From assembly GCA_002363385.1 (NCBI GenBank), contig DEVL01000003.1, forward strand, positions 186,505-250,504: a stretch of DNA of 64,000 bases, read 5' to 3'. The stretch is from Stenotrophomonas maltophilia. GTDB taxonomy: Bacteria > Pseudomonadota > Gammaproteobacteria > Xanthomonadales > Xanthomonadaceae. The notes under the pieces were generated by a model. The model saw nothing but the letters and a program-made list of their open reading frames with translations. It did no database searches and was not told the DNA's origin. The position numbers and the translations under genes are program-made. Of the stretch, positions 17,866-26,083 are shown piece after piece; position 1 is the first letter of the stretch, and the number at the start of each line of letters is the position of its first letter.

Positions 17866-18720
17866 TCAGCCCTTCAGGGCTGCCGCCACGAACGGCGGGG
17901 TCACCAGCACACCGGTGTGCAGCGCGGCGGTGTAGTACAGCGTATCGAACGACTTGCCAGCCGAATCGGCCTGGCGGAAATCGAAGCTGCTCTCGCCCTT
18001 GCGGGCCAGGGTCACGCTCCACCAGCCGGTCGGGTAGCACGGCTGCGGGAACGGCAGGGTCTTGAACGAACCGAAGCCGGCCTTGCCCATCTCGGCGCGC
18101 ATTTCGTTGATCAGGTCCAGCTGCATCAGCGGCGATTCGGACTGCTGCACCAGGATGCCGTCGTCCTTCAGGGCCTTGAAGCAGCTCTCGTAGAACGCCT
18201 TGTTGAACAGCCCTTCGCCCGGGCCGACCGGGTCGGTCGAATCCACGATCACCACGTCCACGCTGCCGTCCGGGCAGTTGGCCATGTAGGCCACGCCGTC
18301 GTCGAACATCAGCTCGGCGCGCGGGTCGTCGTTGGAATCGCACAGTTCCGGGAAGTGCTTGCGGGCCATCACGGTGACCTGCTCATCGATGTCGCACTGG
18401 GTCACGCTCTCCACGCCCGGGTGCTTGAGCACCTCGCGCAGGGTGCCGCAGTCGCCGCCACCGATGATCACCACGCGCTTGGGCGCGGCATGGGTGAACA
18501 GCACCGGGTGGCTGATCATCTCGTGATAGAAGAAGTTGTCCTTGCTGGTCAGCATGATGGCGCCATCGATGGTCATCAGGTTGCCCCAATCGGTGGTCGC
18601 GAAGATCTCGATCTTCTGGAACGGCGACTGCACTTCATCCAGCTTGCCGGTCAGGCGGTAGCCGATGGCCGAGCCGGTGCGCTCGAAGTGTTCGATGTAC
18701 CAGTTGTTGTTGTCAGTCAT
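17866..18720 (-). CDS. speE: Spermidine synthase
   Basis: A 284-residue cytosolic aminopropyltransferase that makes spermidine from putrescine and decarboxylated S-adenosylmethionine. VVIIGGGDC begins the nucleotide-binding fold; CDIDEQV and FDDGVAYM follow, and DSTDPVGPGEGLF carries the catalytic Asp. ATG at 18718-18720 is chosen because the protein starts MTDNNNWYIEHFE as in its family; an in-frame extension to 18879 has no homology. It is divergent from speA, and together they cover two steps of the arginine-to-spermidine route. Confidence 0.96.
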   Translation of the reverse strand: MTDNNNWYIEHFERTGSAIGYRLTGKLDEVQSPFQKIEIFATTDWGNLMTIDGAIMLTSKDNFFYHEMISHPVLFTHAAPKRVVIIGGGDCGTLREVLKHPGVESVTQCDIDEQVTVMARKHFPELCDSNDDPRAELMFDDGVAYMANCPDGSVDVVIVDSTDPVGPGEGLFNKAFYESCFKALKDDGILVQQSESPLMQLDLINEMRAEMGKAGFGSFKTLPFPQPCYPTGWWSVTLARKGESSFDFRQADSAGKSFDTLYYTAALHTGVLVTPPFVAAALKG

Positions 18721-18841
18721 GGAGCAGCAGTCCTGTTCGGAAGGGTGTTGGAGCCGGGCTGGCGGCGGTGCCGCGTGGCGCAAGCCACGTCCGGACGGGT
18801 TGGCCCGTTCAGGTTTCAAGCCTGAGCACGGGCGCGGGCGC

Positions 18842-18893
18842 GCATGATAACGGAGCTGTCGCCACATAGGCGTTATCATGCACCCCCTTTTTT
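18842..18893. promoter_or_regulatory. 11-bp inverted repeat between speE and speA
   Basis: GCATGATAACG at 18842-18852 and CGTTATCATGC at 18871-18881 are perfect inverted repeats around an 18-base centre. Six C-rich bases and T6 (18888-18893) follow. Each arm contains TATCAT reading outward, a good -10 box, so the structure could be two divergent -10 elements. It could also be an operator or a leader hairpin for speA, whose ATG is at 18913. Confidence 0.5.
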
Positions 18894-18912
18894 ACCAACC
18901 AGGCCCACTGAA

Positions 18913-20802
18913 ATGACCGATTGGTCCCTCGACCAAGCCCGCAAGACCTACTCGATTCCGCATTGGGCGGATGGCTACTTCGACGTGGATCAGGCAGGAC
19001 ACATGGTGGTGAGACCGACTGGCCAGGACGGCCCGGTGGTGTCCTTGCCCAAGATCGTGGACGCCGCCCGCGAGGCCGGCGCCAAGCTGCCGCTGCTGGT
19101 GCGCTTCCCGGACATCCTGGGCCAGCGCCTGGGCAAGCTGCAGGCCGCGTTCGCGCAGGCACAGGCCGACTGGGAGTACCCGGGCGGCTACACCGCCGTG
19201 TACCCGATCAAGGTCAACCAGCACCGCGGCGTGGCCGGCACGCTCGCCAGTCACCACGGCGAGGGCTTCGGCCTGGAAGCGGGCAGCAAGCCCGAGCTGA
19301 TGGCCGTGCTGGCGCTGTCGCGCCCGGGTGGCCTGATCGTCTGCAATGGCTACAAGGACCGGGAGTACATCCGCCTGGCCCTGATCGGTCGCAAGCTGGG
19401 CCTGCAGACCTTCATCGTGATCGAAAAGCCCTCCGAGCTGAAGCTGGTGCTGGAGGAATCCAAGGCGCTGGACGTCAAGCCGGGCCTGGGCGTGCGCATG
19501 CGCCTGGCCTCGCTGGGCGCGGGCAAGTGGCAGAACAGCGGCGGCGACAAGGCCAAGTTCGGCCTCTCGCCGCGCCAGCTGCTGGACCTGTGGAAGTCGC
19601 TGCGCGATACCGAATACGCCGACTGCCTGAGCCTGTTGCATTTCCACATGGGCTCGCAGATCTCCAACGTGCGCGACATCGCCAATGGCATGCGCGAAGC
19701 CACCCGCTACTTCGTGGAGCTCTCGCACCTGGGCGCGAAGATCACCCATGTGGACGTCGGCGGTGGCTTGGGCGTGGATTACGAAGGCACCCGCTCGCGC
19801 AGCTTCTGCTCGATCAATTACGGCCTGAACTCCTACGCCAGCAACATCGTGCAGCCGCTGGCCAATGCGTGCGAAGAACACGGCCTGACCCCGCCGCGTA
19901 TCGTCACCGAGTGCGGCCGTGCGATGACCGCGCACCACGCGGTGCTGATCGCCAACGTCTCCGAAGTGGAAGAGGCGCAGGAAGGCCGCGTGCCGGACCA
20001 GCACGACGACGAGCCGGCGGCGATCCGCCACCTGCGCGAGATCCACGCCGAGCTCGATGAGCGCCCGGCGGTGGAGCTGTTCCAGGAAGCGCAGCACTTC
20101 CACGCCGAAGGCCTTGCCAGCTATGCGCTGGGCCAGATCGATCTGCCGCAGCGCGCCCGCATCGACGACCTGTTCTACGCCATCGCCCATGCCGTGCGCG
20201 CACGCCTGAGCTATGACGAAAAGAGCCATCGCCCGGCGCTGGATGAGTTGAACGAGCGCCTGGTCGACAAGTACTTCGTCAACTTCAGCGTGTTCGAATC
20301 GATCCCGGATGCCTGGGCGATCGACCAGGTGTTCCCGATCGTGCCGATCGAGCGCCTGAACGAGCAGCCCGAGCGCCGCGGCATCATCGCGGACATGACC
20401 TGCGATTCGGACGGCATGGTGAAAACCTACGTCGAGAACGAGAGCCTGGACACCTCGCTGCCGCTGCATGCGCTGAAGTCCGGTGAGAGCTACCGCATCG
20501 CGTTCTTCATGGTCGGTGCGTACCAGGAAATCCTCGGCGACATCCACAACCTGTTCGGCGATACCGACGCGGTGGAAGTGCTGGCCGACGCCGATGGCTA
20601 CGCGATCACACAGCAACGCCGCGGTGATACCACCGATGTGATGCTGGATTACGTGGGTTACAGCCTGGCCGATCTGCGCGCCAGCTACGCCGAGCGCGTG
20701 GCGGCGGCGAAGCTTTCGCCCGAGCGCGCGCAGGAACTGTCCGAGGCACTGGAAGCCGGTCTGACCGGTTACACCTACCTGTCCGACGAACCGCTGGCGT
20801 AA
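18913..20802 (+). CDS. speA: Biosynthetic arginine decarboxylase
   Basis: A 629-residue PLP enzyme of fold type III that decarboxylates arginine to agmatine, the first step toward putrescine and spermidine. YPIKVNQ carries the PLP lysine at Lys100. LLHFHMGSQISN, VDVGGGLGVDYEG and the acidic segment CDSDGMVKTY are typical of the long biosynthetic SpeA. The start MTDWSLDQARKTYSIPHW matches the family; an in-frame ATG at 18844 lies inside the inverted repeat and is not preferred. Mg2+ and PLP are the known cofactors. Confidence 0.96.
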   Translation: MTDWSLDQARKTYSIPHWADGYFDVDQAGHMVVRPTGQDGPVVSLPKIVDAAREAGAKLPLLVRFPDILGQRLGKLQAAFAQAQADWEYPGGYTAVYPIKVNQHRGVAGTLASHHGEGFGLEAGSKPELMAVLALSRPGGLIVCNGYKDREYIRLALIGRKLGLQTFIVIEKPSELKLVLEESKALDVKPGLGVRMRLASLGAGKWQNSGGDKAKFGLSPRQLLDLWKSLRDTEYADCLSLLHFHMGSQISNVRDIANGMREATRYFVELSHLGAKITHVDVGGGLGVDYEGTRSRSFCSINYGLNSYASNIVQPLANACEEHGLTPPRIVTECGRAMTAHHAVLIANVSEVEEAQEGRVPDQHDDEPAAIRHLREIHAELDERPAVELFQEAQHFHAEGLASYALGQIDLPQRARIDDLFYAIAHAVRARLSYDEKSHRPALDELNERLVDKYFVNFSVFESIPDAWAIDQVFPIVPIERLNEQPERRGIIADMTCDSDGMVKTYVENESLDTSLPLHALKSGESYRIAFFMVGAYQEILGDIHNLFGDTDAVEVLADADGYAITQQRRGDTTDVMLDYVGYSLADLRASYAERVAAAKLSPERAQELSEALEAGLTGYTYLSDEPLA

Positions 20803-20853
20803 GCCACGTGACGACGGGTGACGGCCTTCGGGCCTCACCCGGCCGCCTGTAAC

Positions 20854-20877
20854 GCCGGGCACTGCCCGGCCGTCTTT
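20854..20877 (+). terminator. Probable terminator of speA
   Basis: GCCGGGC and GCCCGGC form a 7-bp stem around ACT, followed by CGTCTTTG. A smaller GGCC-TTCG-GGCC hairpin lies just upstream. The U-tract is short, so termination may be partial. Confidence 0.5.
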
Positions 20878-20897
20878 GCAAAGCACCCGGAGCCCGC

Positions 20898-21221
20898 ATG
20901 AGCGCGCGCGCGATCTTTCATCTGTTCCTGCATGCGGCCGTGCCCGCGTTGCTGGCGTGGATGTTCTGGCGCAAACGGTTCATGTCCGCCTGGGTACTGA
21001 TGCTGCTGGGCTGGATCATCGATCTCGACCACCTGTTGGCCGACCCGATCTACGCCCCGAACCGCTGCAGCATCGGCTTCCATCCGCTGCACACCGTACC
21101 GGCGATCGCGGTGTATGCGGGGCTGTGTATACCGAAGAAGACGCGGCTGTTCGGCATCGGTCTGATCCTCCACATCGTGCTGGATGCCATTGATTGCTGG
21201 TGGATGCACGCTGGCAGATAG
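20898..21221 (+). CDS. DUF6122 family small membrane protein
   Basis: A 107-residue protein with three or four hydrophobic helices. DLDHLLADPIYAPNRCSIGFHPLHT and HIVLDAIDCWW hold several His and Asp residues in membrane-proximal positions, as in membrane metal-dependent hydrolases of the YdjM type. The family has no established function that I know of. It has its own start 95 bases after speA. Its stop codon TAG is the first part of a GTAG-like palindrome. Confidence 0.75.
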   Translation: MSARAIFHLFLHAAVPALLAWMFWRKRFMSAWVLMLLGWIIDLDHLLADPIYAPNRCSIGFHPLHTVPAIAVYAGLCIPKKTRLFGIGLILHIVLDAIDCWWMHAGR

Positions 21222-21240
21222 ATCCACCCCATGCGTGGAT
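21218..21240 (+). repeat. SMAG-like palindrome (ATAG variant) overlapping a stop codon
   Basis: ATAG, then ATCCAC and GTGGAT as a 6-bp stem around CCCATGC. The TAG at 21219-21221 is the stop codon of the DUF6122 gene. It has a different core from the GACCGTTGGTC copies. Confidence 0.55.
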
Positions 21241-21306
21241 GACGTGCAGCCTCCGATCCGCTGCACATGACCAATGGCAAACGCAATGCCGTCTGCGACG
21301 GCGCGT

Positions 21307-22632
21307 TTACCCCGCCGGCAACGTCAACGTCGCCTGCAACCCTGGCGCGGCATTGGCCAGCACCAGCGTGCCGCCATAACTCTCGGCGATGTCCGCCACG
21401 ATCGACAAGCCCAGCCCACTTCCCGACGCGCGCTCATCCAGGCGCACGCCGCGTTCCAGCACGCGCTGCAGCTGTTCGGCGGGCAGCCCGGGGCCGTCAT
21501 CGGCCACGGTGATCCGCAGCTGACCACCGAGCGCGGTCACCTCCACGTGCACCGCATGAGCGGCCCACTTGCCCGCGTTGTCGAGCAGGTTGCCCAGCAT
21601 CTCTTCCAGATCCTCGCGCGCACCGGCGAACACACCCGCGGTGTTGCTGTCGCACGCAAAACGCAGCCCGCGCGCGGCATGCACGCGCTGCATCAGCCCG
21701 CACAGCGCGCTCACCACCGGCGCGACCGGCGTGCGCTGCTGGCTGTCGGCGCCCAGCCCTGCAGCGAGGTAACGATCAATGCTGGCCTGCATGCGCGCGG
21801 TCTCGCTGCGCAGGGTCTGACGCCAATCGCTGCCGTCGCCCTCGGCCTCGGTGGTGAGCACGGTCAGCGGCGTCTTCAACGCGTGCGCGAGGTCCTCGGC
21901 GCTGCGGCGTGCGCGCACCACCATGCGCTGATGATGGTCCAGCAGCGCGTTGAGCTGGCCGGCCAGCGGCGCGACTTCCTTGACCAGGCCCTGCTGCGGG
22001 AAGCGCACGTTCTCGCCATTGCGGACCTGCCCGGCAATGCGGCCCAGCTCGGCCAGGGGGCGCAGGCCGTAATGCACCTGGGTCACCAGCACGCCGAACC
22101 ACACGGCGATCAGTACCGCCAGGGCGAGCGCGGTGCGCTGCCGGAAGCTGGCGACCTGGGCATCCAGCGGGCTGCGGTCGGTGGCGACCATCACGATCAC
22201 CGGCGTGGCGGCGCGGGGCAGGCGGACCTGCTGGGCCAGCACGCGCAGGGATTGCTGCAGTGGGCCAGGCGCATCGAAGGCCTGTGCCGGCCCCGGTGGC
22301 AGCGAGGTCGGTGCGGCCAGCGCGTCATCCCACAGCGAGCGCGACTGCCCGAGCGGGCGCCCCTGCGGGTCCAGCACCTGCCAGTAGTCGCCGGAGAACA
22401 CGCGGCGATAGCGCTCGTCAGCCAGGGTGTCGCGCCACTGCAGCTGGCCGTTGGCATCGCTTTCGGCCAGTGCCAGTACCGCGATCAGATCGTTGCCCAG
22501 GCGCTCATCCATCGCGGTCCGCGCTGAACGCTCGAACATCGCGCCCAGCCACCAGGTCGCCAAGGCCGACACCAGCACCAGGCCCAGGCCGCCGGCGACC
22601 AGCAGGCGGGTGCGCAGCGAACCGGTGGTCAT
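21307..22632 (-). CDS. Two-component sensor histidine kinase (PhoQ/QseC-like)
   Basis: A 441-residue inner membrane sensor. A transmembrane helix near residues 12-30, a periplasmic region of about 110 residues and a second helix around 145-165 precede a HAMP segment. The phospho-acceptor is His250 in DLAHALKTPL. NLLDNAGKW, DDGPGL and GSGLGLSI are the N, G1 and G2 boxes of the ATPase domain. ATG at 22630-22632 overlaps the response regulator stop by four bases, so the two are translated together. The family includes Mg2+ and cationic-peptide sensors; the stimulus here is unknown. Confidence 0.93.
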   Translation of the reverse strand: MTTGSLRTRLLVAGGLGLVLVSALATWWLGAMFERSARTAMDERLGNDLIAVLALAESDANGQLQWRDTLADERYRRVFSGDYWQVLDPQGRPLGQSRSLWDDALAAPTSLPPGPAQAFDAPGPLQQSLRVLAQQVRLPRAATPVIVMVATDRSPLDAQVASFRQRTALALAVLIAVWFGVLVTQVHYGLRPLAELGRIAGQVRNGENVRFPQQGLVKEVAPLAGQLNALLDHHQRMVVRARRSAEDLAHALKTPLTVLTTEAEGDGSDWRQTLRSETARMQASIDRYLAAGLGADSQQRTPVAPVVSALCGLMQRVHAARGLRFACDSNTAGVFAGAREDLEEMLGNLLDNAGKWAAHAVHVEVTALGGQLRITVADDGPGLPAEQLQRVLERGVRLDERASGSGLGLSIVADIAESYGGTLVLANAAPGLQATLTLPAG

Positions 22633-23291
22633 GGCGTCGCCGACAGGCGGAAACCCTGGCCGCGGTGGGTGTGGATCAGTTCGCTGCCGAGCTTGCGGCG
22701 GATGCGGCCGATCAGTACATCGAGCGTGTTGGAGTCTGGATCGAAGCCGTCTTCGTAGACGTTCTCGCCCAGCCGCGAGCGGCTCAACACGGTATCGGGG
22801 TGATGCATGAAGTAGCTGAGGATGCGGTGTTCCTGCGCGCTGAGCGCCAGCGGCGCGCCGTCCAGCTCGAAGCGGCCGGCATTGACGTCCAGCACCAGTG
22901 GGCCGCACTGCAGGCGCGGATGCGCGTGGCCGGCGCTGCGGCGGATCAGCGCGCGCAGGCGCAACAGCAGCTCTTCGGGCTGGAACGGCTTGGTCAGATA
23001 ATCATCGGCGCCGGCATCGAAGCCGGCCAGTTTGTCGTGCCAGCGGGCGCGGGCGGTCAGCACCAGCACCGGGAAGTCGCGCCCGGCCTGGCGCCAGCGC
23101 TCGATCACGCTCAGCCCGTCCAGGCCCGGCAGGCCCAGATCGACCACGGCGGCGGCGATGTCCTCGATCTGGCCCTGGTACTCGGCATCCCGCCCCTCCG
23201 CACTGTGGATGACCACGTAGCCGGCCTCTTCCAGCAGCGTCTGCAACCGGCTGGCGAGCAGGGCGTCATCTTCGGCGAGCAGCACGCGCAT
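22629..23291 (-). CDS. OmpR/PhoP-family response regulator
   Basis: A 220-residue regulator. The receiver domain has acidic residues EDD near the start, phospho-acceptor Asp51 in VVDLGLPG, and the conserved Lys in LTKPF. The C-terminal winged helix ends SNTLDVLIGRIRRKLG...RGQGFRL. Its start shares one base with the PepSY gene stop and its stop overlaps the kinase start, giving a tight three-gene operon. By order and sequence it resembles PhoP of xanthomonads, but I cannot separate it from other OmpR members. Confidence 0.93.
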   Translation of the reverse strand: MRVLLAEDDALLASRLQTLLEEAGYVVIHSAEGRDAEYQGQIEDIAAAVVDLGLPGLDGLSVIERWRQAGRDFPVLVLTARARWHDKLAGFDAGADDYLTKPFQPEELLLRLRALIRRSAGHAHPRLQCGPLVLDVNAGRFELDGAPLALSAQEHRILSYFMHHPDTVLSRSRLGENVYEDGFDPDSNTLDVLIGRIRRKLGSELIHTHRGQGFRLSATP

Positions 23292-23590
23292 CAGTCTTTT
23301 TCCATTTTCAGCAGGCGGCCGGTGGCGGCATCGTAATCCAGCTCCATCACCACCCCGTCCGGGCCAAGGATCTCGACCTCGTATTTTCCGTCATCCAGTT
23401 CCACCTCGATCAGCTTGCCCGGATAACGCCGCAATGCATCGGCAACCACCTGTTCCAGCGGTACGAAGCGTCCCTGCCGCACCGCCTGGCGCACGCTGTC
23501 CTGCTGGCGGCTGCCACCGTCGAGGATCCGCATCGGGTCCTGCGGGGCAAGGGTCAACAGCAGGGGCAGCATCAGGGACAGGGCAGACAT
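23291..23590 (-). CDS. PepSY domain small exported protein
   Basis: A 99-residue protein with an N-terminal hydrophobic segment (about 1-15) that should direct it out of the cytoplasm. The PepSY-type region FVPLEQVVADALRRYPGKLIEVELDDGKYEVEILGPDG follows and spans most of the protein, ending with DYDAATGRLLKMEKD. It is the first gene of the operon with the response regulator and kinase, and may modulate or be controlled by them. PepSY proteins often inhibit peptidases or tune sensors. Confidence 0.85.
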   Translation of the reverse strand: MSALSLMLPLLLTLAPQDPMRILDGGSRQQDSVRQAVRQGRFVPLEQVVADALRRYPGKLIEVELDDGKYEVEILGPDGVVMELDYDAATGRLLKMEKD

Positions 23591-23632
23591 GCGGGCACGC
23601 AGGGGGAAGGGCAGGGCACCGGTATACCGGGG

Positions 23633-23654
23633 CTGTCTAAACAGTATCTAACAG
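23633..23654. promoter_or_regulatory. Candidate operator between two PepSY units
   Basis: On the minus strand two CTGTT half-sites start 10 bases apart: CTGTTAGATA then CTGTTTAGAC. The second also forms an imperfect dyad, CTGT-N4-ACAG on the plus strand. PhoP/OmpR regulators bind such direct repeats at about one helical turn. It lies 43 bases before the PepSY/regulator operon and 78 before the divergent PepSY gene, so one site could serve both. Confidence 0.5.
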
Positions 23655-23731
23655 TCGCCCTCATGGTCCGGTTAGGCGCGGCGGCCAGACTGGCGGTGCC
23701 GGAATGGACCGGTGCCCCCTCAAGGATTCCC

Positions 23732-24166
23732 ATGAAGACGATGATTGCCGCTACCGCCCTGGCCGCCGCCCTGTTCGCTACTCCGGCCTTTGCCGCCAAC
23801 CTGTCCGCTGCACAGGTGCAGGCCAAGCTGAGCGCCGCCGGCTACACCCAGGTGCATGAGCTGGAGCACGACGATGGTGTGTGGGAGGCGGACGTGACCC
23901 GCAAGGACGGCACTGTCGATGAAGTGATCATCGATGACACCAAGGGCGAGATCTTCGATCCGCGCGATGGCCGCGCCGTGCTGGACGCCGGTCAGATCCT
24001 GGCGCTGGCGGGCAAGGCCGGTCTGAAGCAGATCGACTCCCTTGAGCGCGATGGTGCGACGTGGACGCTGGATGCGCGGAATGCCCGCAACCAGCGCGTG
24101 GAAGTGCGCATGAGCGGTCACGATGGCCGTGTGCTGGCCAGCAAGCGCGACGGCTGGTGGGATTGA
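23732..24166 (+). CDS. Periplasmic PepSY domain protein
   Basis: A 144-residue protein with a clear signal peptide; cleavage is likely after Ala21 (TPAFA/A). Two PepSY-like repeats follow: LSAAQVQAKLSAAGYTQVHELEHDDGVWEADV and the second from ILALAGKAGLKQIDSLERDGATWTLDA. Function is unknown; proteins of this type in other species are often induced by PhoP-like regulators. It is divergent from a three-gene operon that itself starts with a PepSY gene. ATG 23732 is used because the signal peptide begins there. Confidence 0.85.
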   Translation: MKTMIAATALAAALFATPAFAANLSAAQVQAKLSAAGYTQVHELEHDDGVWEADVTRKDGTVDEVIIDDTKGEIFDPRDGRAVLDAGQILALAGKAGLKQIDSLERDGATWTLDARNARNQRVEVRMSGHDGRVLASKRDGWWD

Positions 24167-24247
24167 TCCCACTCGCCAGCGCGCGCTGGATGCACGAACG
24201 GCCGGGTTTCCCCGGCCGTCCGCGTGTGTGCTTGAGAGATGCCGCGC

Positions 24248-24766
24248 TTACCAGCGCGAGGGGTAATCCCAGTAGCCCGGGCCGCGGCCGTAGCCACCGC
24301 GGTAACCATCGAAGCCGTCATAACCGTACCCACCATAAGGGCCGTAGAAGCCAGGGCCCTTGCCTTCGCTCACCCGGATGTTGATGTTGACGTTGCGGGT
24401 GTTGCCCTCGTCACTGGTGTAGTTCTTGCTCAGGTTGAGCTCGGCGGCGTTGTAGTGGGTATTGCCGAAATTCTCCGAGTAGCCGATGCCGGTGGTCAGG
24501 CTGCCGTTCACCCGCAGCTTGTCGTCGGTCACGTGGGCGATGCCGTTGGCGGCCCGGTCAGTGGATCGCCGGCCGGTACGGTCACCGTAGAACGTGCCCG
24601 GCGGATCCCCGCGCAGCGACTGATCGCCCAGGTACTGCATGGGCGCATCGGGAATGCTCAGATCCAGCCCGGTCGACGACTGCGGGCCAGTTGCGCCTGC
24701 GGCCGACTGGGCCAGCGCCACGCCGGGCAGGGACAGGCACAGCAGCAGGGGAAGCAGGCGGATCAT
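24248..24766 (-). CDS. Secreted protein with Gly/Tyr-rich tail, unknown function
   Basis: A 172-residue protein with a signal peptide cut near residue 19 (GVALA/QS). The central part, about 80-130, looks beta-rich (LRVNGSLTTGIGYSENFG, AAELNLSKNYTS). The last 40 residues are dominated by Gly, Tyr, Phe and Pro in repeats such as GPYGGYGYDG, ending in WDYPSRW. No family is recognised. Such aromatic, glycine-rich tails are found in surface, amyloid-like or RNA-binding proteins, and the signal peptide favours an envelope role. Confidence 0.7.
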   Translation of the reverse strand: MIRLLPLLLCLSLPGVALAQSAAGATGPQSSTGLDLSIPDAPMQYLGDQSLRGDPPGTFYGDRTGRRSTDRAANGIAHVTDDKLRVNGSLTTGIGYSENFGNTHYNAAELNLSKNYTSDEGNTRNVNINIRVSEGKGPGFYGPYGGYGYDGFDGYRGGYGRGPGYWDYPSRW

Positions 24767-24864
24767 GAGAGGCTCCGGAGCAGACAGGCAGGACGGCCGA
24801 CAGCGCTGACGCTAGCAGCCGTAGTTTGAATGATGCCTGTCATGGCGCGCGTTGCAAGGGGAAC

Positions 24865-26076
24865 TCAGCGCAACCGGCCGAATCCGAACAGCTCCGCCAG
24901 CGGATGCCGGCGCCGCTCGATGCCCGCGCGCAGCAGCCCGGCCCCGATCATGGAGTAGGTGATCCCGTTGCCGCCGTAGGCCATCGCGAACAGCACCCGT
25001 GGTCCCCACTGTGGATGCGGGCCGAAGAACGGCAGGCCATCGTGGGTCTCGGCGAAGGTGCCGCCCCATGAGAAGGCCGGTTGCAGCGGCAGGTGCGGGA
25101 ACAGTTTGGCGGTCTTCTTGAGCAGCGTGGCGGTCTTGCTCTCCACCCGCCGGTCGCGCCGGGCCGGGAGATCGATGGCATCGTCCTCGCCGCCGATCAA
25201 CAGCCGATTGTCGCCGGTGCTTCGGAGATAGAGATACGGACGCGCCGATTCCCACGCCATGGTCTCGCGCAGCGGCCCGAGCAGGTCCGGATGAATCGGA
25301 TCGGTGATGAAGGCGTAGCTGCTGCGGTTGCGGGCCACCGAGGGCTTCAACCAGCGCTGCCCGGCGTAGCCGGTGGCCAGCACCACATGGCGGGCACGGA
25401 TGCGGGCGCCGCCCAGGGTGGTGGCGGTCACGCCGCGCGGGGTCGGGGTGAGTGTATCGAGCACGGTACGGTCGTAGACCCCGCAGCCGCGTTTGTGCAG
25501 CCGCATCAGCAGGCGATAGGTGAGCCGGTACGGATCGATGCGTGCCGCCAGCGCGCTGAGGATGGCGCCCGGAGCGCGGATGCCGTACCCGTCCTCGACC
25601 GCCTCGCTCTCCAGCCAGCGCACATCGAAGCCGTGCCTGGCACGCAGCGCGCATTCTTCGGCCAGTACCGCCTGGTGCCCGCGCTTGCTGGCGTAGTACA
25701 GGCTGGCCATGCGGTGGCAGTCCACATCGCGGAACGGCGCGGCCACCTCGCAGATGGCCGGGATCGCCTCGGCACAGGCCTGGTAAGCCAGCACTGCCGC
25801 GTCCTCGCCATAGCGTTGGGCCAAGTCGATCAGATGGGTGTCGATCTCATATTGCAGCAGCGCAGTACTGGCCGCGGTGCTGCCCCAGCCGATGTCGCGC
25901 TGTTCGATCAGCGCCACGTCATGGCCGTGCGCGCAGAGTTCGTCCGCGATCAGCGCGCCACTGATGCCGCCGCCAACCACCAGCACCTCGCAGTTGAGAT
26001 CCTTCTCCAGCGGCGGAAACGCATGCATCAGGCCGTTGCGCACGGCCCAGAACGGGTACCCGCTCTTCAGATCCAT
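24865..26076 (-). CDS. FAD-dependent oxidoreductase (DAO family)
   Basis: A 403-residue flavoprotein. The FAD-binding motif VVGGGISGALIAD has glycines at 35-40, followed by ALIEQRDIGWGSTAAS, the usual glycine-oxidase-like second motif. ATGYAGQRW and AMAYGGNGITYSMIGAGLL near the end close the fold. The DAO family oxidises amines or amino acids and hydroxyacids; the substrate is not shown. It starts 7 bases after the stop of the lipocalin gene, so the two form an operon. Confidence 0.88.
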   Translation of the reverse strand: MDLKSGYPFWAVRNGLMHAFPPLEKDLNCEVLVVGGGISGALIADELCAHGHDVALIEQRDIGWGSTAASTALLQYEIDTHLIDLAQRYGEDAAVLAYQACAEAIPAICEVAAPFRDVDCHRMASLYYASKRGHQAVLAEECALRARHGFDVRWLESEAVEDGYGIRAPGAILSALAARIDPYRLTYRLLMRLHKRGCGVYDRTVLDTLTPTPRGVTATTLGGARIRARHVVLATGYAGQRWLKPSVARNRSSYAFITDPIHPDLLGPLRETMAWESARPYLYLRSTGDNRLLIGGEDDAIDLPARRDRRVESKTATLLKKTAKLFPHLPLQPAFSWGGTFAETHDGLPFFGPHPQWGPRVLFAMAYGGNGITYSMIGAGLLRAGIERRRHPLAELFGFGRLR

Positions 26077-26083
26077 GGAAGCC

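Noticed and set aside
18892..20886. 664-codon open frame opposite speA
   Set aside because: Same antisense effect; the composition (Gln/Arg/His/Ala) is typical of shadows, and speA is certain.
22260..23336. 358-codon plus-strand frame across the kinase and response regulator
   Set aside because: It crosses two certain minus-strand genes and has an Arg/Pro/Ala-rich random product.
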